From positions 1,612,001 through 1,676,000 of the forward strand of contig NZ_CP116899.1 of assembly GCF_030997045.1 (NCBI RefSeq): a stretch of DNA of 64,000 bases, read 5' to 3'. The notes beneath the pieces are model-generated. The model was not told the DNA's origin. It saw nothing but the letters and a program-made list of their open reading frames with translations, and made no database searches. The position numbers and the translations under genes were made by a program. Positions 41,440 to 49,179 of this stretch are shown piece after piece. The stretch's first letter is position 1. Each line of letters begins with the position of its first letter. The stretch is from Microbulbifer sp. TB1203. Its GTDB lineage: Bacteria; Pseudomonadota; Gammaproteobacteria; Pseudomonadales; Cellvibrionaceae.

Positions 41440-41895
41440 TCAGGCTTTCTGCAACCCGGGGGCCACATAGCGCTGGTAGTAAGCCACCGATAGCGCATAA
41501 AAATCTTCATCGATACGCCGGCGCAGTTCCGTCAGCGGCACATCGCGGGCCTGTGCTGTGGGGCGCAGGCCGTAGTCCGCCGGGTTGTCGATCTGGCTGG
41601 CGCCGGCGCGCAGCAGTTCGAACACCCAGCAGTAGGGATTCTGGTCCGTGTTGAAGGCGATCTGCTGGTGGCGCAACTGCACCAGCAGCACCCGCTCATC
41701 CACAATCTCCAGCTGGCTGCGCACCGCGTTGGCCAGGTAACCCTCGCGGCGTTCGGCGATAATCCGCCGCTGCTCCTCGGAATAGGCATTCCAGTGAATC
41801 ACCTCGTGGGCAAAGCGCTTGCAGCCACGGCACACATCGTCGCCGATGCCGGTGGAACAAACGCCGATACAGGGAGTGCGGACTTTTTTGTACAT
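41440..41895 (-). CDS. DUF1289 zinc-finger-like protein
   Basis: This 151-residue protein begins MYKKVRTPCIGVCSTGIGDDVCRGCKRF. The four cysteines in the CxxxC...CxGC spacing of DUF1289 probably bind zinc or an iron-sulfur cluster. The remaining ~110 residues (ERREGYLANAVRSQLEIVDERVL) form a helical extension that many short DUF1289 proteins lack. ATG 41895 puts the Cys motif at the N terminus, as usual. The function of the family is unknown. Confidence 0.82.
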   Translation of the reverse strand: MYKKVRTPCIGVCSTGIGDDVCRGCKRFAHEVIHWNAYSEEQRRIIAERREGYLANAVRSQLEIVDERVLLVQLRHQQIAFNTDQNPYCWVFELLRAGASQIDNPADYGLRPTAQARDVPLTELRRRIDEDFYALSVAYYQRYVAPGLQKA

Positions 41896-42221
41896 CGAAT
41901 AATCAAGCCGGTCTGCGCTGGTATCAACCAGTCTGAAATCGGGTGGGGATGATTTTGCCCGGTAGACTATTTTGTTTGGATTCCGAAAGAAAGTCACCGC
42001 CCACAAATTGACCATTATTCACCAAACAAATAATCGGAATTCGCGTAAGTTATTGATTTTTCAATAAACTTAACAGCAATTCGGCTTTACTGTAGAATTC
42101 GCCACCCCCGCCTCCAGCGGCCGCGAACACAACGCGAACACAAAGAGCCCCGCCAATTCAGCAGTTGCCCGGGGCATCCGCCAGCTGTTGGTGCCACCCC
42201 ATATACCAAGAGGACTTATCC

Positions 42222-44837
42222 GTGCTTGAAGCCTATCGCAAACACGTCGCCGAACGCGCCGAACAGGGTATTCCACCCAAGCCTCTAGATGCCGAACAAG
42301 TGGCCGGGCTGGTAGAGCTGTTGAAGAATCCCCCCGCCGGCGAGGAACAGGAGCTGGTCGAACTGCTCACCCACCGCGTGCCGCCGGGCGTGGACGAAGC
42401 CGCTTACGTCAAAGCCGGTTTCCTGTCCGCCATCGTCAAGGGCGAGGCCGAGTCCCCGCTGATCGACCGCGAACACGCCACCAAACTGCTGGGCCAGATG
42501 CTGGGCGGCTACAACATCGTCACCCTGGTGGAATTGCTCGACGACAAAGACCTGGGCGAACTGGCCGCAGAACAGCTGAAAGGCACCCTGTTGATGTTCG
42601 ACGCCTTCCACGACGTGGAAGAGAAAGCCAAGGCGGGCAATGCCAACGCCAAGGCAGTGATCGAATCCTGGGCCGAGGGCGAGTGGTTCACCAAGCGCAA
42701 CAAGGTACCCGAGAGCATCAAAGTGGCCGTATTCAAGGTCACCGGCGAAACCAACACCGACGACCTCTCCCCCGCCCCCGATGCCTGGTCCCGCCCCGAC
42801 ATCCCGCTGCACGCGCTGGCCATGTACAAAATGCAGCGCGACGGCCTGGAACCGGAAGAGCCCGGCGTAAAAGGTCCGCTCAAGCAAATCGAAGAAGTGA
42901 AGGCCAAAGGCCTGCAGGTTGCCTTTGTCGGCGACGTGGTCGGCACCGGCTCCTCGCGCAAATCCGCCACCAACTCCGTGCTCTGGTACTTCGGCGAGGA
43001 AATGCCCGGCGTGCCCAACAAGAAATCCGGCGGCATCTGTATCGGCAGCAAAGTGGCCCCCATCTTCTACAACACCATGGAAGATGCCGGCGCACTGGTG
43101 TTCGAAGCGCCAGTCGATGACCTGAATATGGGCGACGTGATTGAGATCCGCCCCTACGAAGGCAAGATCCTCTCCGAAGACGGCAAGGTGCTGTCCGAGT
43201 TCGAACTGAAATCCCAGGTACTGCTGGACGAAGTGCAGGCCGGTGGCCGCATCAACCTGATTATCGGCCGCGGCCTCACCACCAAGGCCCGCGAATCCCT
43301 CGGCCTGGAGCCTTCCGACCTGTTCCGCAAGCCGGAGCAACCGGCGGAAAGCGACAAGGGCTACACCCTCGCGCAAAAAATGGTCGGCCGCGCCTGCGGT
43401 GTTGAAGGCATCCGCCCCGGCACCTACTGCGAACCGAAGATGACCACCGTGGGTTCCCAGGACACCACCGGCCCCATGACCCGCGACGAACTGAAAGACC
43501 TGGCCTGCCTGGGTTTCTCCACCGACCTGGTGATGCAGTCCTTCTGCCACACCGCCGCCTATCCCAAGCCGGTGGATATCGACACCCAGCACAAACTGCC
43601 CGACTTCATCATGAACCGCGGCGGCGTCTCCCTGCGCCCGGGCGACGGCATCATCCACAGCTGGCTGAACCGCATGCTGCTGCCCGACACCGTGGGCACC
43701 GGCGGCGACTCCCACACCCGCTTCCCCATCGGCATCTCCTTCCCCGCCGGCTCCGGCCTCGTCGCCTTCGCCGCTGCCACTGGCGTGATGCCACTAGATA
43801 TGCCGGAATCCGTACTGGTGCGCTTCAAGGGCGAAATGCAACCGGGCATCACCCTGCGCGACTTGGTGCACGCGATTCCCTACTACGCCATCCAGAAAGG
43901 CCTGCTCACCGTTGAGAAGAAAGGCAAGAAGAACATCTTCTCCGGCCGCATTCTCGAAATCGAAGGCCTGGAAAACCTCACTGTGGAGCAGGCGTTCGAA
44001 CTCTCCGACGCCTCCGCCGAGCGCTCCTGTGCCGGCTGTACCATCAAGCTTTCCAAGGACACCATCGGCGAATACCTGCGCTCCAATATCACCCTGCTGC
44101 GCTGGATGATTGCCGAGGGCTACGGCTCCAAGCGCACCCTGGAACGCCGCGCCCGCGCCATGGAAGCCTGGCTGGAAAACCCGGAACTGCTGGAAGCGGA
44201 CAAGGACGCCGAATACCTGGACGTGATCGAAATCGACCTGACGGAAATCAAGGAACCTATCGTCTGCGCCCCCAACGACCCGGACGACGCCCGCCTGCTC
44301 TCCGAAGTGGCCGGCGACAAGGTGGACGAAGTCTTCCTCGGCTCCTGCATGACCAACATCGGCCACTTCCGCGCCGCCGGCAAGCTGCTCGAACAGCACA
44401 AGGGCAGCATCTCCACTCGCATGTGGATTGCTCCCCCCACCAAGATGGACGAGCACCAGTTGATGGAAGAAGGCTTCTACAACATCTACGGCGCCGCCGG
44501 CGCCCGCACCGAAATGCCCGGCTGCTCCCTGTGCATGGGCAACCAAGCGCGGGTAGCCGCAGGGTCCACCGTACTCTCCACCTCCACCCGCAACTTCCCC
44601 AACCGCCTGGGCGACGGTGCCAACGTGTACCTCACCTCCGCGGAACTCGCCTCGGTAGGCGCCATCCTCGGCAAACTGCCCACCCCGGCCGAGTACCAGG
44701 CCTATGCGAAAAACATCAACTCCATGGCCGGGGAAATCTACCGCTACCTGAACTTCGACCAGATCGAGGATTTCCAGAAATCCGCCGAGGAAGGCAAGCG
44801 GATTGCGGCAACGGAGATTCAGGATGTTGCGGTTTAA
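42222..44837 (+). CDS. acnB: Aconitate hydratase B (bifunctional aconitase / 2-methylisocitrate dehydratase)
   Basis: This 871-residue protein starts at GTG 42222 (MLEAYRKHVAERAEQGIPPKPLDAEQ) after AGAGGAC. It shows the AcnB-specific order: a HEAT-like N-terminal domain, then the swivel domain (GDVVGTGSSRKSATNSVLW), then the catalytic domains. The 4Fe-4S ligands appear as GSCMTN and GCSLCMGN in the C-terminal third. It interconverts citrate and isocitrate in the TCA cycle. A strong terminator follows. Confidence 0.97.
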   Translation: MLEAYRKHVAERAEQGIPPKPLDAEQVAGLVELLKNPPAGEEQELVELLTHRVPPGVDEAAYVKAGFLSAIVKGEAESPLIDREHATKLLGQMLGGYNIVTLVELLDDKDLGELAAEQLKGTLLMFDAFHDVEEKAKAGNANAKAVIESWAEGEWFTKRNKVPESIKVAVFKVTGETNTDDLSPAPDAWSRPDIPLHALAMYKMQRDGLEPEEPGVKGPLKQIEEVKAKGLQVAFVGDVVGTGSSRKSATNSVLWYFGEEMPGVPNKKSGGICIGSKVAPIFYNTMEDAGALVFEAPVDDLNMGDVIEIRPYEGKILSEDGKVLSEFELKSQVLLDEVQAGGRINLIIGRGLTTKARESLGLEPSDLFRKPEQPAESDKGYTLAQKMVGRACGVEGIRPGTYCEPKMTTVGSQDTTGPMTRDELKDLACLGFSTDLVMQSFCHTAAYPKPVDIDTQHKLPDFIMNRGGVSLRPGDGIIHSWLNRMLLPDTVGTGGDSHTRFPIGISFPAGSGLVAFAAATGVMPLDMPESVLVRFKGEMQPGITLRDLVHAIPYYAIQKGLLTVEKKGKKNIFSGRILEIEGLENLTVEQAFELSDASAERSCAGCTIKLSKDTIGEYLRSNITLLRWMIAEGYGSKRTLERRARAMEAWLENPELLEADKDAEYLDVIEIDLTEIKEPIVCAPNDPDDARLLSEVAGDKVDEVFLGSCMTNIGHFRAAGKLLEQHKGSISTRMWIAPPTKMDEHQLMEEGFYNIYGAAGARTEMPGCSLCMGNQARVAAGSTVLSTSTRNFPNRLGDGANVYLTSAELASVGAILGKLPTPAEYQAYAKNINSMAGEIYRYLNFDQIEDFQKSAEEGKRIAATEIQDVAV

Positions 44838-44859
44838 GCGATAGCCCTGTCTCCGATTG

Positions 44860-44893
44860 AAAAGCCCTGCCCTTATCGGCGGGGCTTTTTTTT
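44860..44893 (+). terminator. Intrinsic terminator of acnB
   Basis: AAAAGCCCTGCC and GGCGGGGCTTTT around a CTTATC loop, followed by eight Ts, lie 22 bases after the acnB stop. It closes the core region; accessory DNA begins beyond it. Confidence 0.93.
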
Positions 44894-44987
44894 GTCAGCT
44901 ACAAAGCAGACGGGATCAAAAAACGACCAATCAGGCCGACTTCACGAGCCATTGACTCTTGAATACTGTGGGATTGCTTGTAACGCG

Positions 44988-45015
44988 TTGACTTTTAAAG
45001 GGTTCACAATATGAT
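44988..45015 (+). promoter_or_regulatory. Candidate sigma-70 promoter reading into the cassette region
   Basis: TTGACT and TATGAT are separated by 16 bases, close to the sigma-70 consensus, 179 bases upstream of the first small gene. In 44894-45178 I see no gene and no attI or integrase. This promoter could drive the cassette-like genes that follow. Prediction only. Confidence 0.45.
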
Positions 45016-45193
45016 CGGGAGCCATTCCGGTTTCTGAATTAACGGGCCATAGACTTGCTTATCCTGTGTAACACTAGACGGTGATACTCGTATCTTATTG
45101 ATTTAATTGGATTTATCTCCCAAAAACGGGAGCAAAAGCCGGTGGACAGGAGCCAGAGTGATATAGAGCCCCGGGCTTTTGAATAAAACTGTT

Positions 45194-45691
45194 ATGAGTA
45201 GAAACATGATCAGAGCTATAACAATAATTTTCATACTGGTTAGTGCGAAGGCATTTTCATGGGAACCTCATTTCCATGAGCTAGTTGAGTCTAAATTGAC
45301 CGCGGATCTCGGGCACGATTTAGGGCGGGCTTCTGTAGAAATGGTTCTGAATGCGCCAAATGGGAAAATAGAAAGCGTAGTTATTCGTTCAAACTACGGT
45401 GAAACTACCCTTGATGCGTCACAATTCATCGGAATTGACATCGTCAGGTTAAGTCAGCTGAGTATTGTTTCGTTTGGTCTCGGCATGGAAGGTTTTGACC
45501 CATCATTCTCAGCATGCGTGCCATACGGAAAAGGAAAATTTGTTGAGGAAAATGGCGCGAAAAAGTTATTAATGCCTGTACTGGGTATCCGTACTACGGC
45601 AAAAGGCAGCAATGTATTCAAGCTTCCGATACCAGAAGATGGTATCCGGCGAGAAGACCACGATGGTTGCTTCTACCTTTCGGAGCAGTAA
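45194..45691 (+). CDS. Hypothetical exported protein (first cassette-like gene)
   Basis: This 165-residue protein has an N-terminal hydrophobic signal (MIRAITIIFILVSAKAFSWEP), probably cleaved after AKAFS or near it. The mature part has two cysteines (FSACVPYG, GCFYLSEQ) that could form a disulfide in the periplasm. I recognise no family. Codon use is AT-richer than in the flanking core genes. ATG 45194 was chosen; an in-frame TTG lies 15 bases upstream and a further ATG 15 bases downstream. The stop lies 4 bases before an attC-like site, the usual cassette layout. Confidence 0.6.
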   Translation: MSRNMIRAITIIFILVSAKAFSWEPHFHELVESKLTADLGHDLGRASVEMVLNAPNGKIESVVIRSNYGETTLDASQFIGIDIVRLSQLSIVSFGLGMEGFDPSFSACVPYGKGKFVEENGAKKLLMPVLGIRTTAKGSNVFKLPIPEDGIRREDHDGCFYLSEQ

Positions 45692-45692
45692 C

Positions 45693-45807
45693 TCATAACG
45701 ATGCGCCGCAGACCGACAGCTTACTTTGCGCACCTTTTGCGCGGTCGCTGCGCTCCCATTTTCGCGCAAAATGCGCACAAAGTAAGCTGCGGCTGAGCGC
45801 GGCGTTC
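45693..45807 (+). other. attC-like recombination site A, interrupted by a MITE
   Basis: Ends TAACGATGCGCCGCAG and CTGCGGCTGAGCGCGGCGTT pair as TAACG/CGTTA (completed by the A after the inserted element), GCGC/GCGC and CGCAG/CTGCG with extrahelical TGA. This is the asymmetric imperfect hairpin of integron attC sites. The inner arms CTTACTTTGCGCA/TGCGCACAAAGTAAG enclose a variable terminal structure. The consensus core GTTAGG is split: CGTT lies here and CGTTAGGTG at 45972-45980 after the inserted element. It sits directly behind a small gene. Confidence 0.75.
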
Positions 45808-45971
45808 AGGCTGTAGAAAAACTCGAGCACTTCTTGAAGTAGCAAATTTTTCGTGCGGAGAGTGCTCTGAAATGCTTTTCGCCATACAAAACAGGTCCAG
45901 AATTCACGTAGGAGCGCGATTTTCTGGGCAAAATATAACCAGAACGAAAGGCCGGAGTTTTTCTACAGCCT
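45808..45971. mobile_element. 164-bp MITE related to the adjacent IS1182-type element
   Basis: Termini CAGGCTGTAGAAAAACTC and GAGTTTTTCTACAGCCT are inverted and identical in their outer ~16 bases to those of the insertion sequence at 46551-48316. It is flanked by CGTT at 45804-45807 and 45972-45975. It has no coding capacity and is presumably mobilised by the IS transposase. It is inserted exactly in the core of attC site A. Confidence 0.85.
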
Positions 45972-45992
45972 CGTTAGGTGCCCATTGAGAGC

Positions 45993-46442
45993 ATGAAGAA
46001 AATATCCGGATCAACATTCTATTTTAAGAAATTATTTCCTTCTCTATGGTTTGGATTTTTGGCCATATTTCTTTTTACTTCATTGGTGTCTGGAGCGGCA
46101 AAGGAGTCATTATTGTCTCTTTCTGTGCCCATCATTATGGCCATTTTCGGGGTTGTCCTTTTTAAAGATCTGGTTTGGGATTTAGCGGACGAGGTTTTCG
46201 ATGAGGGAGATTCTTTGCTGTTTCGAAAAGGGGGTAAAGAACAAAGAGTTTATCTCAACGAAGTTATCAACGTTAGCTATGTTAAGATGAGTTCTCCAGA
46301 GAAAATAGTTATACAAGTTAGATCCAATGGGGCTATAGGAAAAGAGTTAGCCTTTAATCCCCCAATAAGGCTCAATCCTTTTTCCAAAAACCCTATAGCC
46401 GAGGAGTTAATTGATAGAGTGGATCGTGCCAGAAACACCTAA
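45993..46442 (+). CDS. Hypothetical membrane protein (second cassette-like gene)
   Basis: This 149-residue protein has two membrane helices in its N-terminal half (FPSLWFGFLAIFLFTSLVSG and LLSLSVPIIMAIFGVVLF). A cytoplasmic beta-rich domain follows (DSLLFRKGGKEQRVYLNEVINVSYVKM) that recalls bacterial PH-like domains. I cannot name a family. AT content is high. ATG 45993 is preferred to the in-frame GTG at 45978 that touches the attC core. The stop TAA overlaps the first bases of attC site B, a hallmark of integron gene cassettes. Confidence 0.62.
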   Translation: MKKISGSTFYFKKLFPSLWFGFLAIFLFTSLVSGAAKESLLSLSVPIIMAIFGVVLFKDLVWDLADEVFDEGDSLLFRKGGKEQRVYLNEVINVSYVKMSSPEKIVIQVRSNGAIGKELAFNPPIRLNPFSKNPIAEELIDRVDRARNT

Positions 46443-46550
46443 CGAGTCGATGCAAGGGATAGCTTACAATATGCACCTTTTTATGCGGTCGCTGCCCTCC
46501 CATTTTTCACAAAAAGGTGCATATTGTAAACTGCCCCTGATCTCGGCGTT
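46437..46550 (+). other. attC-like recombination site B, interrupted by the IS1182-type element
   Basis: ACCTAACGAGTCGATGCAAGGG at the left and CCCCTGATCTCGGCGTT at the right pair as CTAACG/CGTTAG (AG supplied after the IS), with CGAT/ATCTCG and GGG/CCC mismatched by extrahelical bases. The inner arms TTACAATATGCACC/GGTGCATATTGTAA are perfect. The loop CGGTCGCTGCCCTCCCATTTT closely resembles that of site A. The core continues at 48317 as CGTTAGTTGC, beyond the insertion sequence. Confidence 0.75.
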
Positions 46551-48316
46551 CAGGCTGTAGAAAAACTCTTAAAACCCAGCGTTTTTTGGTAAAATTTGAC
46601 CCTCAAAGGGAGGGGATATGCCAAATTTCAGAAAATACAGCTACAGCCAGGACGCCATGGTCGTCATTAACTTCGAAGACCAACTCCAGCCTGCCACTTT
46701 CGAGTTCACTCTCCACCGTTTGATCGACGGGCATATCGACCTCTCCCCCTTCTACGACAAATACAGCAATGATCAGGGCGGCAGAGCCGCTTACGATCCA
46801 GCGATTCTGCTCAAGATCATCCTGTTTGCCTACGCCAAAGGCATCACCTCCAGCCGCGAGATCCAGTGGCAATGTGAAAACAACATCATCTTCAAAGCCC
46901 TTTCCTGCGACACCGTCCCCCACTTCACCAGTATCGCGAGCTTTGTCAGCGGCTACCCCGACGCCATTGAGTCTGTCTTCGAGCAGGTACTGCTTGTCTG
47001 CGACCAGCAGGGCCTACTGGGCAATGAACTCTTTGCCATTGACGGCTGCAAGATGCCCTCAGACGCCTCCAAAGAGCATTCCGGCACTTTCAAAGAACTG
47101 GAACAGAAGCGAGACAAAATCCAGAAGAAGATCCGGCATTGCATCGAAGAGCACAAACGGCTCGACGGGCGAAAGCCCAAAGAGCGAGACCGAAAGAAGC
47201 AGCTCGCCCAGGCCACTGAAACCCTCCAAAAGCACTTCGACAAGATTGATCAGTTCCTAAAGACGGCAACCCCAAGGAAGGGGCAAGGAAAGAACCAGAA
47301 AGAAGTAAAGAGCAACATCACCGATAACGAATCCGCCAAAATGACCACCAGCAAAGGCACAATACAGGGCTACAACGGTATTGCCGCCGTCGATAAGGAA
47401 CACCAGATCATTGTCGAAGCCCAGGCCTTTGGCTCCGGCCAGGAACAGCATACGTTGAAGTCGATTCTGGACGGTATCAGAAAGCGGTATCGTGATACCG
47501 GAATCCATGACGATATCCTCAAAAGTCAGGTAATCGTAACCGCAGATACCGGGTTCTCCAGTGAGGAGAATAATGATTATCTCCGTAAAGAGAACATCAA
47601 CGCCTACATCCCTGACAATAAGTTCCGATCCAGAGACAAAGCTTTCTCTAAGCAGAAAAAGAAGTACGGTAAGCGGAATCAGTACAATGCCAAAGGCCAG
47701 AAGAAGATCATCCCGGCCAGCGAATTTCAAATCGATGCCAAGAACAAGATCTGTATCTGTCCGGCCGGAAAGTCTCTTTGGTTCGTTGGTGAATCTCGAC
47801 CTGTCAAAGGTAAAAGAAAGCTGGTCTTTGAAGGTAACCTGACCGACTGTCGCAGCTGCCAACTGAAAGACCAGTGTATGCGCAATCCAAGTGCCGCCGA
47901 CACAAGGGAGGGGCACGGTCGCCAGGTCTCGATTACAGTGACCAATGGCCACACCGCGACAGATTGGATGAAGCGACGCATCGACAGCCAGGAAGGAAAG
48001 GTGATCTACGGGCACCGAATGTCCGTGGTGGAGCCGGTATTTGGCAATACAGGCACCAACAAGGGCCTAAATCGATTCACGTTACGCGGCCTGGACAAGG
48101 TCCAGGGGCAATGGCGGATGTTCTGTTTGGTGCATAACATTGAAAAGCTGATGAATTATGGAGCGATTCACTGAGCCAGAAGGCTCTTGGCGAAGCCTCT
48201 CTATTGACTGCGCAGATTGGATGACTATGTGAAAGGACTGTGTTTTAATCGGGCTCAATGATCAATCAAAATATGGCTGGAAGAGCTGATTCTCCGAAAT
48301 AGTTTTTCTACAGCCT
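46551..48316 (+). mobile_element. IS1182-type insertion sequence, 1766 bp
   Basis: Terminal inverted repeats CAGGCTGTAGAAAAACT (left) and AGTTTTTCTACAGCCT (right) bound a single intact transposase gene. CGTT flanks both ends (46547-46550 and 48317-48320), consistent with a 4-bp target duplication. The insertion splits attC site B at the same position at which the related MITE splits site A. The 140 bases between the transposase stop and the right terminus contain no gene. Confidence 0.9.
46618..48174 (+). CDS. IS1182-family transposase
   Basis: This 518-residue DDE transposase opens RKYSYSQDAMVVINFEDQLQPATFEFTLHRLID, with YDPAILLKIILFAYAKGI, as in IS1182 proteins. Catalytic acids are visible: FAIDGCKM (~139-146), VTADTGFSSEENNDYL (~305) and VVEPVFGNTG (~480). 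A Cys-rich insert (CPAGKSLWF, CRSCQLKDQCMRNP) typical of the family is present. The start ATG follows GGGAGGGGAT. The gene is intact, so the element may still be mobile. Confidence 0.93.
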   Translation: MPNFRKYSYSQDAMVVINFEDQLQPATFEFTLHRLIDGHIDLSPFYDKYSNDQGGRAAYDPAILLKIILFAYAKGITSSREIQWQCENNIIFKALSCDTVPHFTSIASFVSGYPDAIESVFEQVLLVCDQQGLLGNELFAIDGCKMPSDASKEHSGTFKELEQKRDKIQKKIRHCIEEHKRLDGRKPKERDRKKQLAQATETLQKHFDKIDQFLKTATPRKGQGKNQKEVKSNITDNESAKMTTSKGTIQGYNGIAAVDKEHQIIVEAQAFGSGQEQHTLKSILDGIRKRYRDTGIHDDILKSQVIVTADTGFSSEENNDYLRKENINAYIPDNKFRSRDKAFSKQKKKYGKRNQYNAKGQKKIIPASEFQIDAKNKICICPAGKSLWFVGESRPVKGKRKLVFEGNLTDCRSCQLKDQCMRNPSAADTREGHGRQVSITVTNGHTATDWMKRRIDSQEGKVIYGHRMSVVEPVFGNTGTNKGLNRFTLRGLDKVQGQWRMFCLVHNIEKLMNYGAIH

Positions 48317-48445
48317 CGTTAGTTGCTTAACGCCTCCTGGTACCTAACAGCACGACCTGCTGGACCGAAACTACTCTTCCACTGCGGCGTTCATCAAACG
48401 CACCATCAAGAAGGCCTGACGAACGATACCTGTACTTCCGGTTGA

Positions 48446-48586
48446 ACCGATTCGTCAACGCATGACTACATTGAAAACACCCTTCCATTAACGCGCGCCA
48501 CTTTCGCCGCCGATGCCGGCGTTGTCGAACTTGATATGCACCCCACCGCCGCCGGCTGTTTTTCGGTAAGCAATACCGAGCACTAA
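48446..48586 (+). pseudogene. Fragment of a glycerophosphodiester phosphodiesterase gene
   Basis: One frame reads THDYIENTLPLTRATFAADA followed by GVVELDMHPTAAGCFSV, then hits a stop. This matches the GDPD active-site region, PENTL...AFxxGADxVELDVHxTxDG. Only about 45 codons remain, with no start and no remainder of the barrel. It is a relic left between the IS right end and the next MITE. The rest of 48175-49179 holds the IS tail, a short tandem repeat and a MITE, and no gene that I can support. Confidence 0.55.
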
Positions 48587-48652
48587 GCGCCAAACGCAGA
48601 AATGGATACCAGAATGATCGTTATGGCCTTGAGTGGACTGTGCACAAAAATC

Positions 48653-48684
48653 AAAAGATCAAAAGATCAAAAGATCAAAAGATC
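48653..48684. repeat. Tandem octamer AAAAGATC, four perfect copies
   Basis: Four uninterrupted copies of AAAAGATC are preceded by a partial AAAATC. As an 8-bp unit it would shift a reading frame on copy change, but no credible gene spans it. It could instead change spacing in a promoter region. Confidence 0.85.
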
Positions 48685-48956
48685 GGAGGGGGTTATCTGC
48701 CGGTTGGCGCTTATGTCATAAATTTCCATGTGAATGGCACAAGAAACCTAACCTGCAATTGGTGTGAGTCGAGATACTGCATAGCATGGCGGATTTTTCA
48801 TGCGTTGCCTAGCACAAAACTTGCCTAATTTTAATGATTTATGCGCATTATCGGAATTTTTCCAAGTTCTAGAACTCATGCGTAGTTTGAAAATCTTGTC
48901 TGGGCTGATTATGGTATGGTCATATTATATTAGATATTATCTGTCTTCCTATCTTA

Positions 48957-49065
48957 GGAACCTCTGAATAAGTCCATTTCGTCACTCCGGCGAAGGCCGG
49001 AGTCCAGAGAAGTCACCGTCCTCTGGACTCCGGCCTTCGCCGGAATGACGATGTTCAGAGGTTCC
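48957..49065. mobile_element. 109-bp MITE of the GGAACCTCTGAA family (copy 2, best preserved)
   Basis: Perfect terminal arms GGAACCTCTGAA and TTCAGAGGTTCC enclose GTCACTCCGGCGAAGGCCGG and its inverted partner. Flanking CTTA occurs at 48953-48956 and 49066-49069. It lies ~115 bases upstream of the esterase gene. Confidence 0.85.
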
Positions 49066-49179
49066 CTTAGTGAAATCTAGTTTTTTTGTACGGTTGTACT
49101 AAATAAAAACATTCATCAACGGGTTTTGTCCGCTTAAGGCGTGTGTTGTCTAACCCCTGACAAAAGCGAGAAGCATATT

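Noticed and set aside
42285..43715. A 476-codon open frame on the minus strand opposite acnB
   Set aside because: Shadow of acnB, whose family motifs run through the whole stretch.
44894..45178. Possible attI site or integron integrase upstream of the first cassette-like gene
   Set aside because: No integrase-like frame on either strand and no convincing attI core; only a sigma-70-like promoter is visible.
48327..48593. An 88-codon open frame on the minus strand right of the insertion sequence
   Set aside because: Arg-rich product without known motifs; the plus strand carries a recognisable GDPD fragment in the same place.
48653..48684. Possible CRISPR array
   Set aside because: The repeat unit is 8 bases with no spacers, and no cas genes are present. 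I saw no CRISPR anywhere in the window.
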